Shown one piece after another: positions 36,481 to 48,040 of a stretch of 64,000 nucleotides of DNA. Under the pieces are notes generated by a model. That model did no database searches, was not told the DNA's origin, and was given only the letters and a program-made list of their open reading frames with translations. The stretch is from Macquaria australasica (lineage: Eukaryota > Chordata > Actinopteri > Centrarchiformes > Percichthyidae). The DNA lies in NCBI GenBank assembly GCA_005408345.1, contig SEMN01000177.1:856433-920432 (forward strand), read 5' to 3'. Every line of letters starts with the position of its first letter. The stretch's first letter is position 1. The position numbers and the translations under genes were made by a program.

Positions 36481-36720
36481 TAGGCAGAGTTGGTGCATGT
36501 GTCTAAAAACATGGTGATTCCCAGGTCAAGGGAGCAGATAATGCTGTATGGCTTCCACTTATTTTATTTTATCTTTTGCTTATATGATCACCTCCAGATG
36601 TGGTCTGGCTGATCCATTAGCATTCAGATTGCAATGCGTTCTGCATATATCTATGCGTGCATTTTTCATTTTTTACAGATAAGATATCTGGTTACAGAAA
36701 CATCTTAGTGTAAGAATCAT

Positions 36721-37255
36721 ACACTGTATATAAAGATGGGCAACATGACAGCTCCCCAAAAGTGAAGCCAAAACATTTCGATTGGCCCCTTGTGGCTGGC
36801 TGCAGTATAGGTCATAAACCCCGCCCCCTCCATGTTAGCGGATGGAACATGGGCCAAATCATATTACATGTCAAATACATTTTCAAAGATGGTTTCTGTC
36901 ATTTGAGGTAGTTCTAAACACACTGATGTTTGTTCAGATGTTCATTTTTCTGATAAATTTGGTTTTAATTAGTTATTTGATGCTATAAAAAGGGGGGTGA
37001 TTGACAACTGTGAGTGTGCTCACGATTGGTTCGGGCGGGTCCACTGTGGATCACTACTAAGCAGACTTTGGCTCCAAATTCAGTTTTCAGTTTATTTATA
37101 TAGTGCCACATCATAACAAGGTTATCTCAGGGCACTTTTTCATATAGAGCAGGTCTAGACCGACTCACCAGAGCAAGATGGCAGTGCCCGTATCTGGGAT
37201 CTGTACAGTGGGAGGAAGTGGAGACGTGTCGTCCATCTTTATATACAGTCTATGG
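36721..37255. mobile_element. MITE with nested LINE tail, about 535 bp
   Basis: The left end ACTGTATATAAAGATGGGCA (36723-36742) pairs with the right end, whose reverse complement is CATAGACTGTATATAAAGAT-GGACGACACG. About 22 of 24 shared bases agree. Inside are GTGAAGCCAAAACATTTCGA and ACCCCGCCCCCTCCATGTTA, which I recall from a common fish MITE. A LINE 3' tail sits inside in antisense (37079-37172). No transposase. Confidence 0.8.
37079..37172 (-). mobile_element. LINE 3' tail, antisense, inside a MITE
   Basis: Reverse complement: GGTCTAGACCTGCTCTATAT, AAAAAGTGCCCTGAGATAAC, CTTGTTATGATGTGGCACTA and TATAAATAAACTGAAAACTGAATT in order. It matches 29455-29545 of the longer LINE with few changes, so both are of the same subfamily. 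Only about 90 bp of 3'-UTR was inserted. Confidence 0.88.
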
Positions 37256-38284
37256 TAAGGATTCACAGAATATGTTTCCTTTAGTTTAGAAGTGTAAGGA
37301 AATAGTGTATCATATTCATCAAAATTCACAAGTATATGGGCTGGGGGAAAATCAGAAGTTGGGCTGAAATCAGCTACACTACTACAACAAACTAGTCGAG
37401 CTTATAGAGCAAGTACTCTTGTCATTTGTGAAAAATATCAACAGTAAAGGATTCTCACATTATACGTTTTCTTTTATGAGTCAGTATGCCAGAATACAAC
37501 AAAGAGACACTTTGTTTCTCACCATTTTGCACAATCCGAGGTCAGCCAATGAGAATTTCCTTTTTATTTTAATGCTTCAATTAGACGTGATGCAATGCAC
37601 ATGTAATGCAGTGATGGAGCAGCTCTCATTGATTTCTAAGAGAGTATTCCGCTAAATGACTGATGGCCATACCTGATGACCAAGGGCTGCATTATAGCTT
37701 GGACGATTTAACAGATGTGGGGAAAAAAATAACGTCAACCTTTAAAATGTTGGATATAAATACTAATACTAGGTATTCAGCATACTCTATTAATATCTTT
37801 AGGAAATAATTAGTAGGATAAACTGACAAATTCCAAGGGACAAAATCTTTCCAAACTGAATATAACTATTTGAAAAGATGTCCTTAATTCCTCAAACTTA
37901 AACTAAGGAAAGGAGAGAAAATAGGTTTTGGGGTGAGACTACAGGAAGAGAGAGAGAGGTGGGGAAGGGATGGCAAAACATTCGTGAAAATTATTATATT
38001 TGAAGTAGAGTTCATTACCAAGAAAAAAGGCAGCAGATTTAAAGAATAATGCATGTTACCAGGGCACATTTCTCTTTGTTATGCCAATGACACAGACCTA
38101 GATTACGTGCAAGCGTTTGAAGACATGCCAAGGAAGTGTGAAGGTACAAAGAAGCCAGATTTTCATTCACACACATATTCACACACTCACACAGAAATTG
38201 TTGGCAGTCACTCATTTTGGCTTGGATCCTCTTAGAGAGGAGAAAATAAGCCAAACCTTTCATCTCAGTAAACATTTGCTATTT
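37256..38284. other. Unassigned DNA
   Basis: Mostly AT-rich, with a short purine-rich patch at 37910-37970 and small CA runs at 38168-38192. No gene. Confidence 0.45.
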
Positions 38285-38307
38285 TAGAAGTCAGCTACTT
38301 GCATATT

Positions 38308-38352
38308 GTGTGTGCATGTGTGTGTGCGGGTTTGAGTATGTGTGTGTGTGTG
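38308..38352. repeat. Imperfect (TG)n
   Basis: TGTGTG runs broken by CATG, CGGG and TATG. Confidence 0.75.
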
Positions 38353-38579
38353 CGTGAGTGTTAGAGAGCACATTGTGTCAGGAGGTTTAAAGAGAATGAT
38401 ATTCAGGGTGAAAAAGTTAATCCCAACCTCAACTGTATTAGTCACACTCCTTGCTTTTTACCCACAGAAACACACGCACACACTTATACACACAGTGCAC
38501 TGCACAGGTGACTCTTGGTTGCCCCCTCCTGATCAGCTCAGTGGCATTTTCACAATGTTGTAGTCTGTCAAGAACACGC

Positions 38580-38720
38580 TGCTCTAATTGGAAAGCTTGG
38601 GAAGCCCACTTGGTCCTCTGTCTCCCTTAGTGTAATGACATTTTCATTATGCATGCTGCAGCCAAACAAACAGCAAGCTGCCGTTAAGACTGAACTTAAG
38701 ACTTTGGTCATTTATAATTT
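38580..38720. promoter_or_regulatory. Candidate conserved non-coding element
   Basis: TCTAATTGGAAAGC, GTGTAATGACATTTTCATTA, TGCATGCTGCAGCC, AAACAAACAGCAAGCTGCCG and TCATTTATAATTTGCTGCC lie within 140 bp of repeat-free sequence. POU- and homeodomain-like words dominate. Texture-based call. Confidence 0.35.
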
Positions 38721-39654
38721 GCTGCCATATCCTCTTTGTTCAAAGTATTACTGTTAGTTTTGATATTAACACATTAATGCTGTCTTCCTTTAAAAGTTAT
38801 GAGACAGAAATTTTCTGCTGCTTGGTTATATTTCCAACGAAGCAGAAACAGGAACACCAGAGATATTTAAAGTCACAAGGAAACAGCATCTTGCTTAATA
38901 TTTCTGGTTGAAACACGATGACGGATGAACAGGTTGCAGGACAGGTCAGAATATTAAAAATAGTTTGATCATGACTGTGAGCTACTGGAGATTTTAAATT
39001 CTTAACAAAACAAATGAAATCAGCAATTGAGACCTTGGTTGTTGTATAATGGGAGGGTTAGGGGCTTCTGGCTATAATGAAACATTGTCTTGACACTACA
39101 AGACGTAGGGACACATTGCGCTTCCTGTAAGTGATTGGTGTCTTGGCCTTGTACCTGACACATCTCTTCCTTCCAGCTGTGGTCTGTTCAGAGTGATAGA
39201 TCGAGCTGCACATCAACTTCTGCTTTGGGGCACATGGTTTATCAAGTCCTTGGGAAGACAGATCCTGTGTGATCCCATGTTTGGGCCAGGGGATTCTCCT
39301 GCTGTTGAATTGTTGGGACTTGCTGATGATAGAGATGTGGTACTTTGCATTTTTCTACTTTGTATTTGGTTTCCTTTTGATTGAGTAGGTATGTGAAAAG
39401 GTGAAATCTCTGCAATGTTGGTGTCATAGTCCCTCACAGAGGACAGGATGGTGACATCAACACTGCAGACCCTTTTCACCTTATCATTATGAATTAATAA
39501 ATAACTCGGGTGTGTTTGTTTTAAAAGTCCATGTTTACCCTGCAATGGTCTGTTCAGAGGCTACATTACAACAGAGTGGCCTCATCCATGAGAACAGTAG
39601 GTGTGTCAGTGTCATTCCTTACCCTCTTTCCATCAAATTATCTCTTGTTCTTGA
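38721..39654. other. Unassigned DNA
   Basis: A 110-codon minus-strand frame at 39213-39545 has no recognisable domain. TGGTCTGTTCAGAG occurs twice (39181 and 39546), which may reflect an old duplication. Confidence 0.4.
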
Positions 39655-40125
39655 AACGGTTCCATTCAGGATTCTTGGAACCTTGGTGCTATCTAGCAAA
39701 CCAGCCTGCGTTTCCACCAGTTTTGAGCAGAACCATTGTAATCAAGGATGCGTCATCAACGGAGGGTGTTGCAGAATGCACAACAGAAGTAAACAGTAGT
39801 AGCATTATGGTGGATCGCATTCTCAGGAGATGACCGAATCGTCACCAAGCATTGGGATTTGTTGGCAGACAACTGCACGCTCTTTTTTTCCGACGGTTTC
39901 TCACTTCTCCTCTGTTTCCTTCCCCATCCTCTCTTTTCAACCTGCAGAATATGACATGCCCACTGAATCAAGATAAGGAAAACCTGCTATTTTTGTTTGC
40001 TGCTGGGAACCAACTTTTTGGTTTCCGAACCAATTTATTTTTGGTTGAAATGCTCCGAAGAGTTCGAAATAAGGTTTGCGAAACCGTAATGGAACCCATT
40101 CTATATTGGTGGAAAAGGGGTATCT
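39655..40125. mobile_element. Possible inverted-repeat element
   Basis: ACGGTTCCATTCAGG and GCGTTTCCACCAGTTTTGAG at the left resemble GGTTCCATTACGGTTTCG and CTTTTCCACCAATATAGAAT read in reverse from the right end (40080-40125). The pairing is imperfect and the order within each arm differs, so the boundaries are unsure. The interior includes GGAACCAACTTTTTGGTTTC, a small perfect-looking hairpin. Confidence 0.4.
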
Positions 40126-41790
40126 GTGAGATGCTGCAGGCTCATTGTGGTTGATGACTCTTTATTTCTGCTGGTCCTCTGTTTTGCTTTCCAGTTGTTG
40201 TCACCTGTGGCTGATGACTACTCCATTGTCCTCTGAAATCAAATATACGGTTGCTTTGGGTTGAAGACAAATGGCCTTTAATACTGGACATATGTTGCTT
40301 ATTGTCACTGTTATTTTGAAATGTACATAAGATAATGCTTGTGGAATTGTTTTGTGCCAGATGACGATCTCTGACTGATTGAAACATTGCACTGCAACAG
40401 TAAATTAAAATTATAATGCTAGTAAAAAAGTGTGTTGATTGAATTGTTTGCTTGCCATACCACTGCAGAGGTGGACAATAAAGGCCCCCCATCAGACCAA
40501 ACAGCCCCCGTCCCCTGAAGTCGAACGGTTTATATTTCATACTCATTCAAATGGTCATACAATTGTCAGTTCAATGTAAATAAAAGATGAAATAGTTATT
40601 GTATTCTTTTCTTTCTTTGTGGTACTAAACATACTAATTACATTCATATTGCGAATGTATTTTGTCGTGACTCATTGCAGTAACAATGGTGATGAGTCAT
40701 TTCGTGTCAGGGTTAGAGTCCTCCTCTAAGACATGAAATTATAGCCTAAGGATACAAAGACGCTTGATAGTGTTTAACTACAATCATTTTCAATCTATGA
40801 AACATCAAAAGTGCAGGAACAATGAGCATGGGATGGCCAATCAGATTTCACCCTATAAAGATTGCAGCAAAAATTGACAGCACTGAACACAAGTCCAATG
40901 GCAAAACTGTGGAGTTGTATAATTAACAAAAGGCTTAGACCATACACACAAGAGGCCTATGTATTGTATTGACAACACAGAGATCCTCAATGGGGATGGT
41001 TGTTATGTAAAAATGTTATTAATCAGGCTGGGTTGTAAGAATACATGTTCACATAACTACTGAGACAGCTTCCTTAAGGGGCTTTGAAAGATAAAAACTA
41101 CTATTATGTCATATTCAAGTGCAGAACCTTATTATAAATACCCTTGTGCTTCACGGGACCTTGGACATCGTCATATCTGCTAACCCAAAAAACAGCAGAG
41201 AAACAGCTTTACATTTCAACACACATAAACTCATAAAAGTGTGTTGCTGAACTTGAACATGGGTTTAACAGGTAAAACAAAGTTTTCTTATTTGTCTGTG
41301 ACAAGGACATCAGCATTACAATGATGTCAGGTTGTTTGGGTGCCCTGGTGACTCACTGGGTTGAGGTGGATATGCTGAATTTACAATAATGTTTCTGACC
41401 TGCCTCTCTGTACAATATATTTTGTAATAAAGCCAAAATGTCTCCAAAATGTCTGGTTCACTGATAAACATTGTGTTAACAAACACTGTCAATTCAGGAC
41501 ACAAGGTGATTTTTCACCGTGGCACTGAGAGGACTAACACTAAACTTTTGAAGTTTTTCTTTGTCCAAGGCCAGACCAGTCTACCTTGCTGCATTATTCA
41601 CACAGTGTCACAATCTTTTATAGCATCTGATGAAATGCCAAAGTTGCATTCTCAAGAAATGTGCTGGAAGACTGAAACCCAGAAGACAAACACTAAGAAT
41701 ACAAAGGCATTATGAAAGGAATAATGTGAATTTGTTCACTTCTTGCAAGAAAAAAAAGATGCTGTCTGTCAGATGACTCTCAAGACACAG
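40126..41790. other. Unassigned DNA
   Basis: No repeat ends or gene features are recognised. The 134-codon minus frame at 40142-40546 has no domain-like pattern. Confidence 0.45.
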
Positions 41791-41791
41791 A

Positions 41792-41880
41792 GTTTTCTGC
41801 CGGGGGTCGAATCACCAACCCAGAGGACGACCTGCTCTACCTCCCGTGTGACAGTGCTAACCACTGCACCACCTACACCA
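41792..41880 (-). repeat. tRNA-like SINE or RTE-tail fragment
   Basis: The minus strand reads GGTGGTGCAGTGGTTAGCAC, then GGTGATTCGACCCCCGGCAG AAAAC. The first block resembles an A box in context and GGTGATTCGACCC a B box. It is related to 3775-3845 through CCGGCAGAAAAC. The GTGGTTAGCACTGTC words are frequent in fish repeat tails. Confidence 0.45.
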
Positions 41881-42729
41881 CCTTCCTATTTCCTTCATTG
41901 GCACCAAACACTGTCACTGCATGTTAACCGTACCGTAGAATTGTCCAGTATAAATGCAACTAATAGGGAGATTGGGATGGCTTTAAACTATATTATCCTG
42001 CATGGATAATAACTTTAATGATAGTAGTGGCACCTTCAACTAAATAAATCGACATGGTTACCTGTCTCAAACAAGTTTCAATTTTCATACAGTAGACTAC
42101 TGAATTCAATGGAAACAGGCATCTGGAAAAAACACTAATGAATCTCAAGAGTAGTGATATTCTTGAGATAACAGTAGCAGTAATGCAGCTTTACTTACAT
42201 GTGTGCTGAATGGGCAAAAACATGCAAAACATTGATATGGTCCTTTTAAGTTAGAATGTTTTCTTTATATAGCTTGTGTGATATTTACGTTAAGTACAAC
42301 TTTTTTTTTTACCTTTGATACCATCCAAAAAAACAAAGATGAAAACAAACAGCATTAAAATTAATAGGTAAGCTGTTTGTCACTGCTGTGAAAGACCAAA
42401 TTATCTAAAGATCACCTCAGGCTATACTCCACTCTCTTTCTCTCTCAGTCACTCACACACACACGTGCACACTGTGTAGAAAACAGCAGAAAACTGAGTT
42501 ATGATCCTATTAATGGGCCACACAGGCCAATGCACACACAAAAATAATCAAACAGATGCACACAGCAACACACACACAGAAAAATTGTTGGCTGATGCAG
42601 GGTGAAAATAATTCTTTTGTTTGTTTAATTATCGCACCATCAGATTGCCACTACAGGGGCCATTCATCTGTCACTGGCATTAAGTTATGGGTGTGTGTTT
42701 TTGCATAAGAATGTCTGTCTTTGTGAGTT

Positions 42730-42732
<3 letters not shown>
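41881..42732. other. Unassigned DNA with a probable old MITE copy
   Basis: 42095-42245 shares GAATTCAATGGAAACAGGCA-like and GAATGGGCAAAAACATGCAA-AAC blocks with the right half of the element at 27441-27884. Short CA runs lie at 42455-42465 and 42535-42575. Confidence 0.4.

Positions 42733-42767
<35 letters not shown>
42733..42767. repeat. (TG)n microsatellite
   Basis: About 17 TG units. Confidence 0.95.
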
Positions 42768-42768
<1 letters not shown>

Positions 42769-43769
42769 TGAGTTATCAATTGGCCTGTTAGTGCTGCAGG
42801 CTAACAGATAAAAAAGCATTCCTCCATTTTCTTCTTTTAAATCCACTGTGCCCAGATGGTGTTACTGCTGTATAGATGTGCAAAAATGATTTTATTGGTG
42901 ATTACCTGGTTGTGAGAAAATAACGTGTGTTTGCTAACATGGTAACAACAGACACTCTTCACAAAAATGGCAGATGTATCTCTGCTGTCTTCATGGGGTA
43001 GAGATTAGCTCTCGTCATTGCAAGTGATGTTGAAAACCCAACTTTCAACTTTTTCCAACTCCAACTGTCATCTCTTATTTTTGTTTTGTTTCAGTACAGT
43101 TTATCATACAGTGCAGGTGTTATCTGTTATCTGACATGTCTCCCTGTTTCTGTTATTAGATGACTGCAGGACTACAGGTTCTCAAAGGCCAACAGCCCAG
43201 GATTTGTTGTTAGCCTTGATGAGTTGCCACTTAGCATCTTGAGATTCTCAATCAGACCAATTTATGCAGCTGTCTGACTTCAGACAGAAAAGATACACTG
43301 ATGGCAACATGCAAAGGAATGAATGGTCTTGGGGCTGAGTGCCACCGACAGGATGTCTAATATGTTTACTATCTGCAAACAGGTCTTTAACCTTCACTGA
43401 AATGAGTGACTTCGTGTTTCCCTCGCTGTAGCAATGCATAAAGTTATGAATAAAGTATTAGAATGTTCAAGCATATTATCAAATGGACAGATACAATTAC
43501 TGCATGTTTTGAAAATACAAAAAAAAAAAAGGACTGGACGGTTGTACAAATGAACCACAAAATTGCAAAGAGAGTGAACGATGTGCCAAATATTTCATTC
43601 CAATACAATATTCCAAACGGTGTGAAGCAAAGTAATCTCAGTTCCTTGCTATATTTGCTTCCAGAGGTTAGTAATTTTGAGGCCTGAAATAGCAGCGTCT
43701 AACTCAGACTTCCTTTGCTTCACATCACTTCCCCTCTACATATGCACAGTCAACAATCATCCACTTCCT
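42768..43769. other. Unassigned DNA
   Basis: GGCCTGTTAGTGCTGCAGGC TAACAG (42783-42808) includes a small imperfect hairpin. No gene or named repeat. Confidence 0.4.
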
Positions 43770-44010
43770 CCCAAGGCCTACAATAAGCAGGCGGCAACAT
43801 CAATTAGCCCCCTTTTAGCTCAGAGTCCGCCGGGGACATTTAACAATGGCCAGCGCTGGGAGATTAGTGCTTTTCTGGCTTAGCTTTCTCAGCCGATCCT
43901 ATTGGGGAGATACTAACTGAATGCTAAAAGGCAGCTAGCCCCAGATGGCTGATCATATGAGGGTGATGCAAGCCCCATTACAGTAATCCAAATGCTGAGA
44001 CTATTGTGAT
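43770..44010. promoter_or_regulatory. Candidate conserved non-coding element
   Basis: Repeat-free, motif-dense sequence: ACATCAATTAGCCCCCTTTT, AGTCCGCCGGGGACATTTAA, CAATGGCCAGCGCTGGGAGA, TTAGTGCTTTTCTGGC, TAACTGAATGCTAAAAGGCA, CCAGATGGCTGATCATATGA and CCCATTACAGTAATCC. It ends where a purine tract starts. Such blocks often are developmental enhancers in fish; conservation is untested. Confidence 0.42.
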
Positions 44011-44029
44011 CAGACAGCGAAAGGCAGGC

Positions 44030-44530
44030 CGTTAGAGAGAGAGTTTGGAAAAAATAAATAAAATGCAAAGAGAGAAAAGTTGGGAGCAGGACAGAAAGAG
44101 AAAGAGGGAGGAATTTAAAAAAGGACTAAGTTACAAAAGAAGGAAAAAGAGGGAATGAAGAAAAACAAGGGAGTGGATAAAAAATTTTGAATAATGAAAG
44201 AACGGGAAGCTAGACAGAAAATAGAAGAAAAGGCAGGTGATGAGAAAAGTAAAATGAATGAGGTGAGATGAGAGGATAAACAAAAAGAAGAGATAGATTG
44301 AGAAACGGAACCCTGGGTATCATAGAGATGAAATAAAGAGGGAGAAATTGGGAAGAGGATGGGANNNNNNNNNNNNNNNNNNNNGGAGGGCAGAACAAGG
44401 CTCATTACACAGAGTGAAATATTACAATATGGAGAGAAAAATATGAGGTTATTTGGGGGAAAAGGTACAGGGAGGGGGAAGAGATCAAAAATGTCTGGGA
44501 AGAGCAAACATAGAGGACAGATGATGTACA
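44030..44530. repeat. Purine-rich tract containing an assembly gap
   Basis: The plus strand is strongly A/G-biased (GAAAGAG, AGGGAGG, GAAGAAAAAC). Minus-strand frames crossing the gap translate N and are artefacts. Confidence 0.85.
44365..44384. other. Assembly gap, 20 N
   Basis: Twenty consecutive N. This looks like a placeholder of fixed size, so the true missing length is unknown. It lies in GA-rich DNA, which often causes assembly breaks. Confidence 0.99.
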
Positions 44531-47392
44531 ATTAGAAACGTCCTTATTTTATACCACATACCATGTTTCATTGTTTTGGTACATTTCATTTTGTAAACAT
44601 TTACTTAGCAGTAGTTTAGCAGCACCTTTGCATGATGTAATTCATATTTTCATACCCTTCAGTTATTCTTTTCTTCTACAAAGCTCATTAAAGTCATTTT
44701 TAAAGTCAATGCTCCACAAACAACTACCATTGGCTTTGCACTTGTGTTCTGCCCTTTTGCAGTCCCATCACCATATATTTCAATTGCTGCTTTCCTCCAG
44801 AAGATCATCAACGTCCCATTTTACCTTACCTGCCTAATAATGCTTCATGGTGTCGGGTGAATAAAACTGGTGGACGCTGTGGTTTGAAGGTCGCACGTGG
44901 TAGTTTATACTCTCCCATGGCTGGCATAAGAGGTTGCTATGATTAAAATTAGAAAAAGTAGAAGGCAAAAAGAAAAGAATAAAACCAATGAGTTATACCA
45001 ATAAATTTAAGGGGCATCATTAAGGACCGGTAAAACATGGCTTAATGGTATCCTAGGGAGATTTGTAGGGAGGGAAAGAGATGGATGAAGAAAAGATAGG
45101 ATATGATTGCAGAAAGTAAAATATACAAACAGTCAATAATAAAGTATGCTTGAGGAGTTGAGTAAAGGCAAGAATCAAGTGAAAACAGACACTCTTTTAC
45201 TGATATTTAACTTCTTAAAAGGACGTAGTACACAAAGTTAATCACAGGACTATGACATGAAATGTATCTTATCTGTGTGTGTTTCTATATAAAGTGTGTA
45301 TGAGCTCAGAGTCTGAGTGTGTGTGTATATCAGAAAATGGCTCTTCCCTTCATTCAGGGCACAGAAAGCCGCTCAACACTGTGTGACCAACACTGAATGG
45401 AGGGACGGAGGGAAAGAAAAGAGAAAACGAGGGACTTTTCTTGTTGGAATAAAAATGTACGTTCCACCGATTAGACGCAGACAGATGTGAACAATCAGTG
45501 AGACGAATTGGAGAAAATCTGCCCAGAGAGCTATCTTTCTCTTACCGCACAGACACACACACACACACACATATTTTATCTCTCCCACTTGTTATCTAAT
45601 TCCCGCACAAAAGTGGACACACCATGAAACACACAGTTTTTCTTTCTCTCCCTTGGCCTCTAATTTTTTCAAGCACAGTATCTCTTCAGTTTCATTTTGC
45701 CTAATTTAGACGATTAGCTGCTGTTTTCATCCACAGTAGTACACTGAGGAGCTCAGAAGGGGTTGGGCATGTTGTACACACCTGCTGTTGGACATAATGT
45801 CTGTTGAAACCTTGCAGTCATAAGGAAGGCCATTAGAACCCTAGATGCAGAACATAATAAAACGACTCCCAAAATAATACAACAGAAACGCATTTAATTT
45901 ATTCAGCAGGAAACAGCAAACCATTTAAAGGCTACAGCAGTATGATCACATTGTTTCACCATTCTGTTCTCATCTGTCTCTGGGATAAATGTACGCAAAA
46001 AAGACAAATGAGACAGCAAATTGTACATGCCCATATGTTCTGCCTCTTCCTAATCAGCCGCCTAGATTTGCTTCACTTCACAAAACATGAAGTTGTAGAG
46101 AATTTAATACTCGCTTACCTTTCAAAGACAAAACCTTTACTTTTGGCAGTCAGACAAAACGCCAAATTATACATCCCAGTTATTTTGTGTAAAACAGCTA
46201 ATAAGATACTGTAAGGATCTTCTTCTGAAATACACGCAGGAAAAGGAGTAGAGAAATCAAAAGCAAGGATGCAATCACACAAACAACAAATAATTGTCAT
46301 AACAGAGAAGTCTTTTGTTCTTTTGTAATTTTTTTATATTCTTAAAGACCGCTTTTACAGCCGTTTTTTTTTGTTTTTTTTTAACTTAATGCACAGCACA
46401 TTTTAAAGCATCCATTACAGAGCCGCTCCATAAGCGTAGCTAAAGTTAAATTGTATTTGCATCAAAGGCATGCAAACATGCAGAGGTAACATTAAGTAGC
46501 AGTAACAGTAAATGTTCAAATTTATCTGTGATAACAGCTTATTGGTTAAAGAAAAGCATCCATCCTGCTACAGTCTCCTTGGCTTGCATTTTAATAACCT
46601 GCTTTCATTCATCTTGTTATCTAAACTGGACATCTAGTCTAGTTTTTGAGTAGTCCTGACCCCCATAAAAACCAACACAAACTGAGTATCAGGTCCACAC
46701 TTTCTAATCCCTAGTTCTGGAACTGGTACATTTCAAACTGCTATGGGTTTGTGCAAAATTGTGATTGAACATATAGAACCCAATATTATCAATTTTGATG
46801 ACATGAACAACACATGCTGCATCTTTCGTACAGTTGAGCCAGGTACATGTATTTTACAAATATAAATGCTTCTTGTCATGCAAGTAATCACTCTTAAAAT
46901 GTCTCTGTAATGTAGATCTATCTCCCTGTCACCTATAGGTTGTCATTTTGCTAATAGTTGAAGTAAACATGTTTACGTACTTTTCTGCACTTTGTGATAG
47001 AGAGTGATAATTGCATTTAGGAGAAAGTTAGCATTATAACTATCTTTGCTAGCTCAAATTATGAATTTGATGAACATTACTAAAAACAAGAAGACAGCAA
47101 CACAAAAAAGATATATTTTGAACAGGGAAAAATGGAGGGTCGAAGAGGGATTTAAAAAAACTGAGACACTTAGAAGGAGTGTCATTAATTTGGCCCCTAT
47201 GCCGTACATGATTTAAATCTCCATTAGCCAGTTCTCCGTGTCTTTGACATGAAATCAGAGAGAATCAAAAGCCTGGGTCAGAGGACAAGAGATTGGGATG
47301 AAGGGCAGAGAGGGGAAACCAAAAACAAGGACAGGGTGAGAAAAAGAGGCTTGAGAACAAATATGTTGGAAAAAGTGGCGGGAATAGACAGA
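44531..47392. other. Unassigned DNA
   Basis: No gene or bounded repeat recognised. Small features: purine-rich 45055-45165, (CA)n at 45551-45571, T-rich 46320-46385, and purine-rich 47120-47380 in part. Open frames are 60-90 codons and random in look. Confidence 0.45.
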
Positions 47393-48040
47393 TTATATTT
47401 GATGCATTTTAGGTAACTGTGCACAGTGCAACTGTACAATAATCTGCTATTTTAAATTTAAGAAAGTGAGAAAGACAATGAAACCAAAAAGAAAGAGAGG
47501 GAAGGTAGAGAGTGAGATGAAAACAAGGAAGCTCAAAGAGAGAATCATTGTTTCTAATCAGCTATTCGTTTGTCCTCGAAGCTCATAAATGATAGAGATT
47601 TACATGACAGGTATTGATCACAGTTTGAGTGAAATTGAAAAAGGTTCAAAAACACACGCAAAGAAAGCAATCATATTAAATCTTTATCCTAATTTAGTCG
47701 TGTATTTGGTACACAAAGGTAGGTTCTTGTTTATTTTATTGTTTAAAATTCCTTAACCGAAATTTCCTAAAACCAAAATTTGATTTGGATATTTCATAAA
47801 ACAATTGCAGTCATTTTGGTGATAATTCTGATAAAAAGTCAACAAGGTATTAGGTTTGAACTAAAGGGCATTTAAAGTGAGGCACCCAAAAGTTATTAAA
47901 AAAAGTGAGATGTATGTCTGATGACACAACCAAATATCATGCTCTGACCTCTTTATTGTTACTAGTTTGCAATGATGTGGAAATTACAGCTTATTGTTCA
48001 GTTGCACTGTGTACAGTTGCCTAAAATGCATCAGATATAA
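47393..48040. mobile_element. Inverted-repeat element (MITE), about 650 bp with 54-bp ends
   Basis: The left end (47393-47446) and the reverse complement of the right end (about 47988-48040) agree at about 49 of 54 positions. Both contain TGATGCATTTTAGG, CACAGTGCAACTG and ACAATAA. The interior has no coding frame of note and no similarity between its halves. No target duplication is obvious. The family is unknown to me. Confidence 0.85.

Noticed and set aside
39213..39545. Possible retroelement protein on the minus strand
   Set aside because: I could not match any block to a known Gag, reverse transcriptase or transposase motif.
40142..40546. 134-codon minus-strand frame
   Set aside because: No domain-like pattern and no supporting context; a frame of this length is plausible by chance in 64 kb.
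44115..44531. 138-codon minus-strand frame
   Set aside because: It crosses the 20-N gap and a purine tract, so the reading is undefined.
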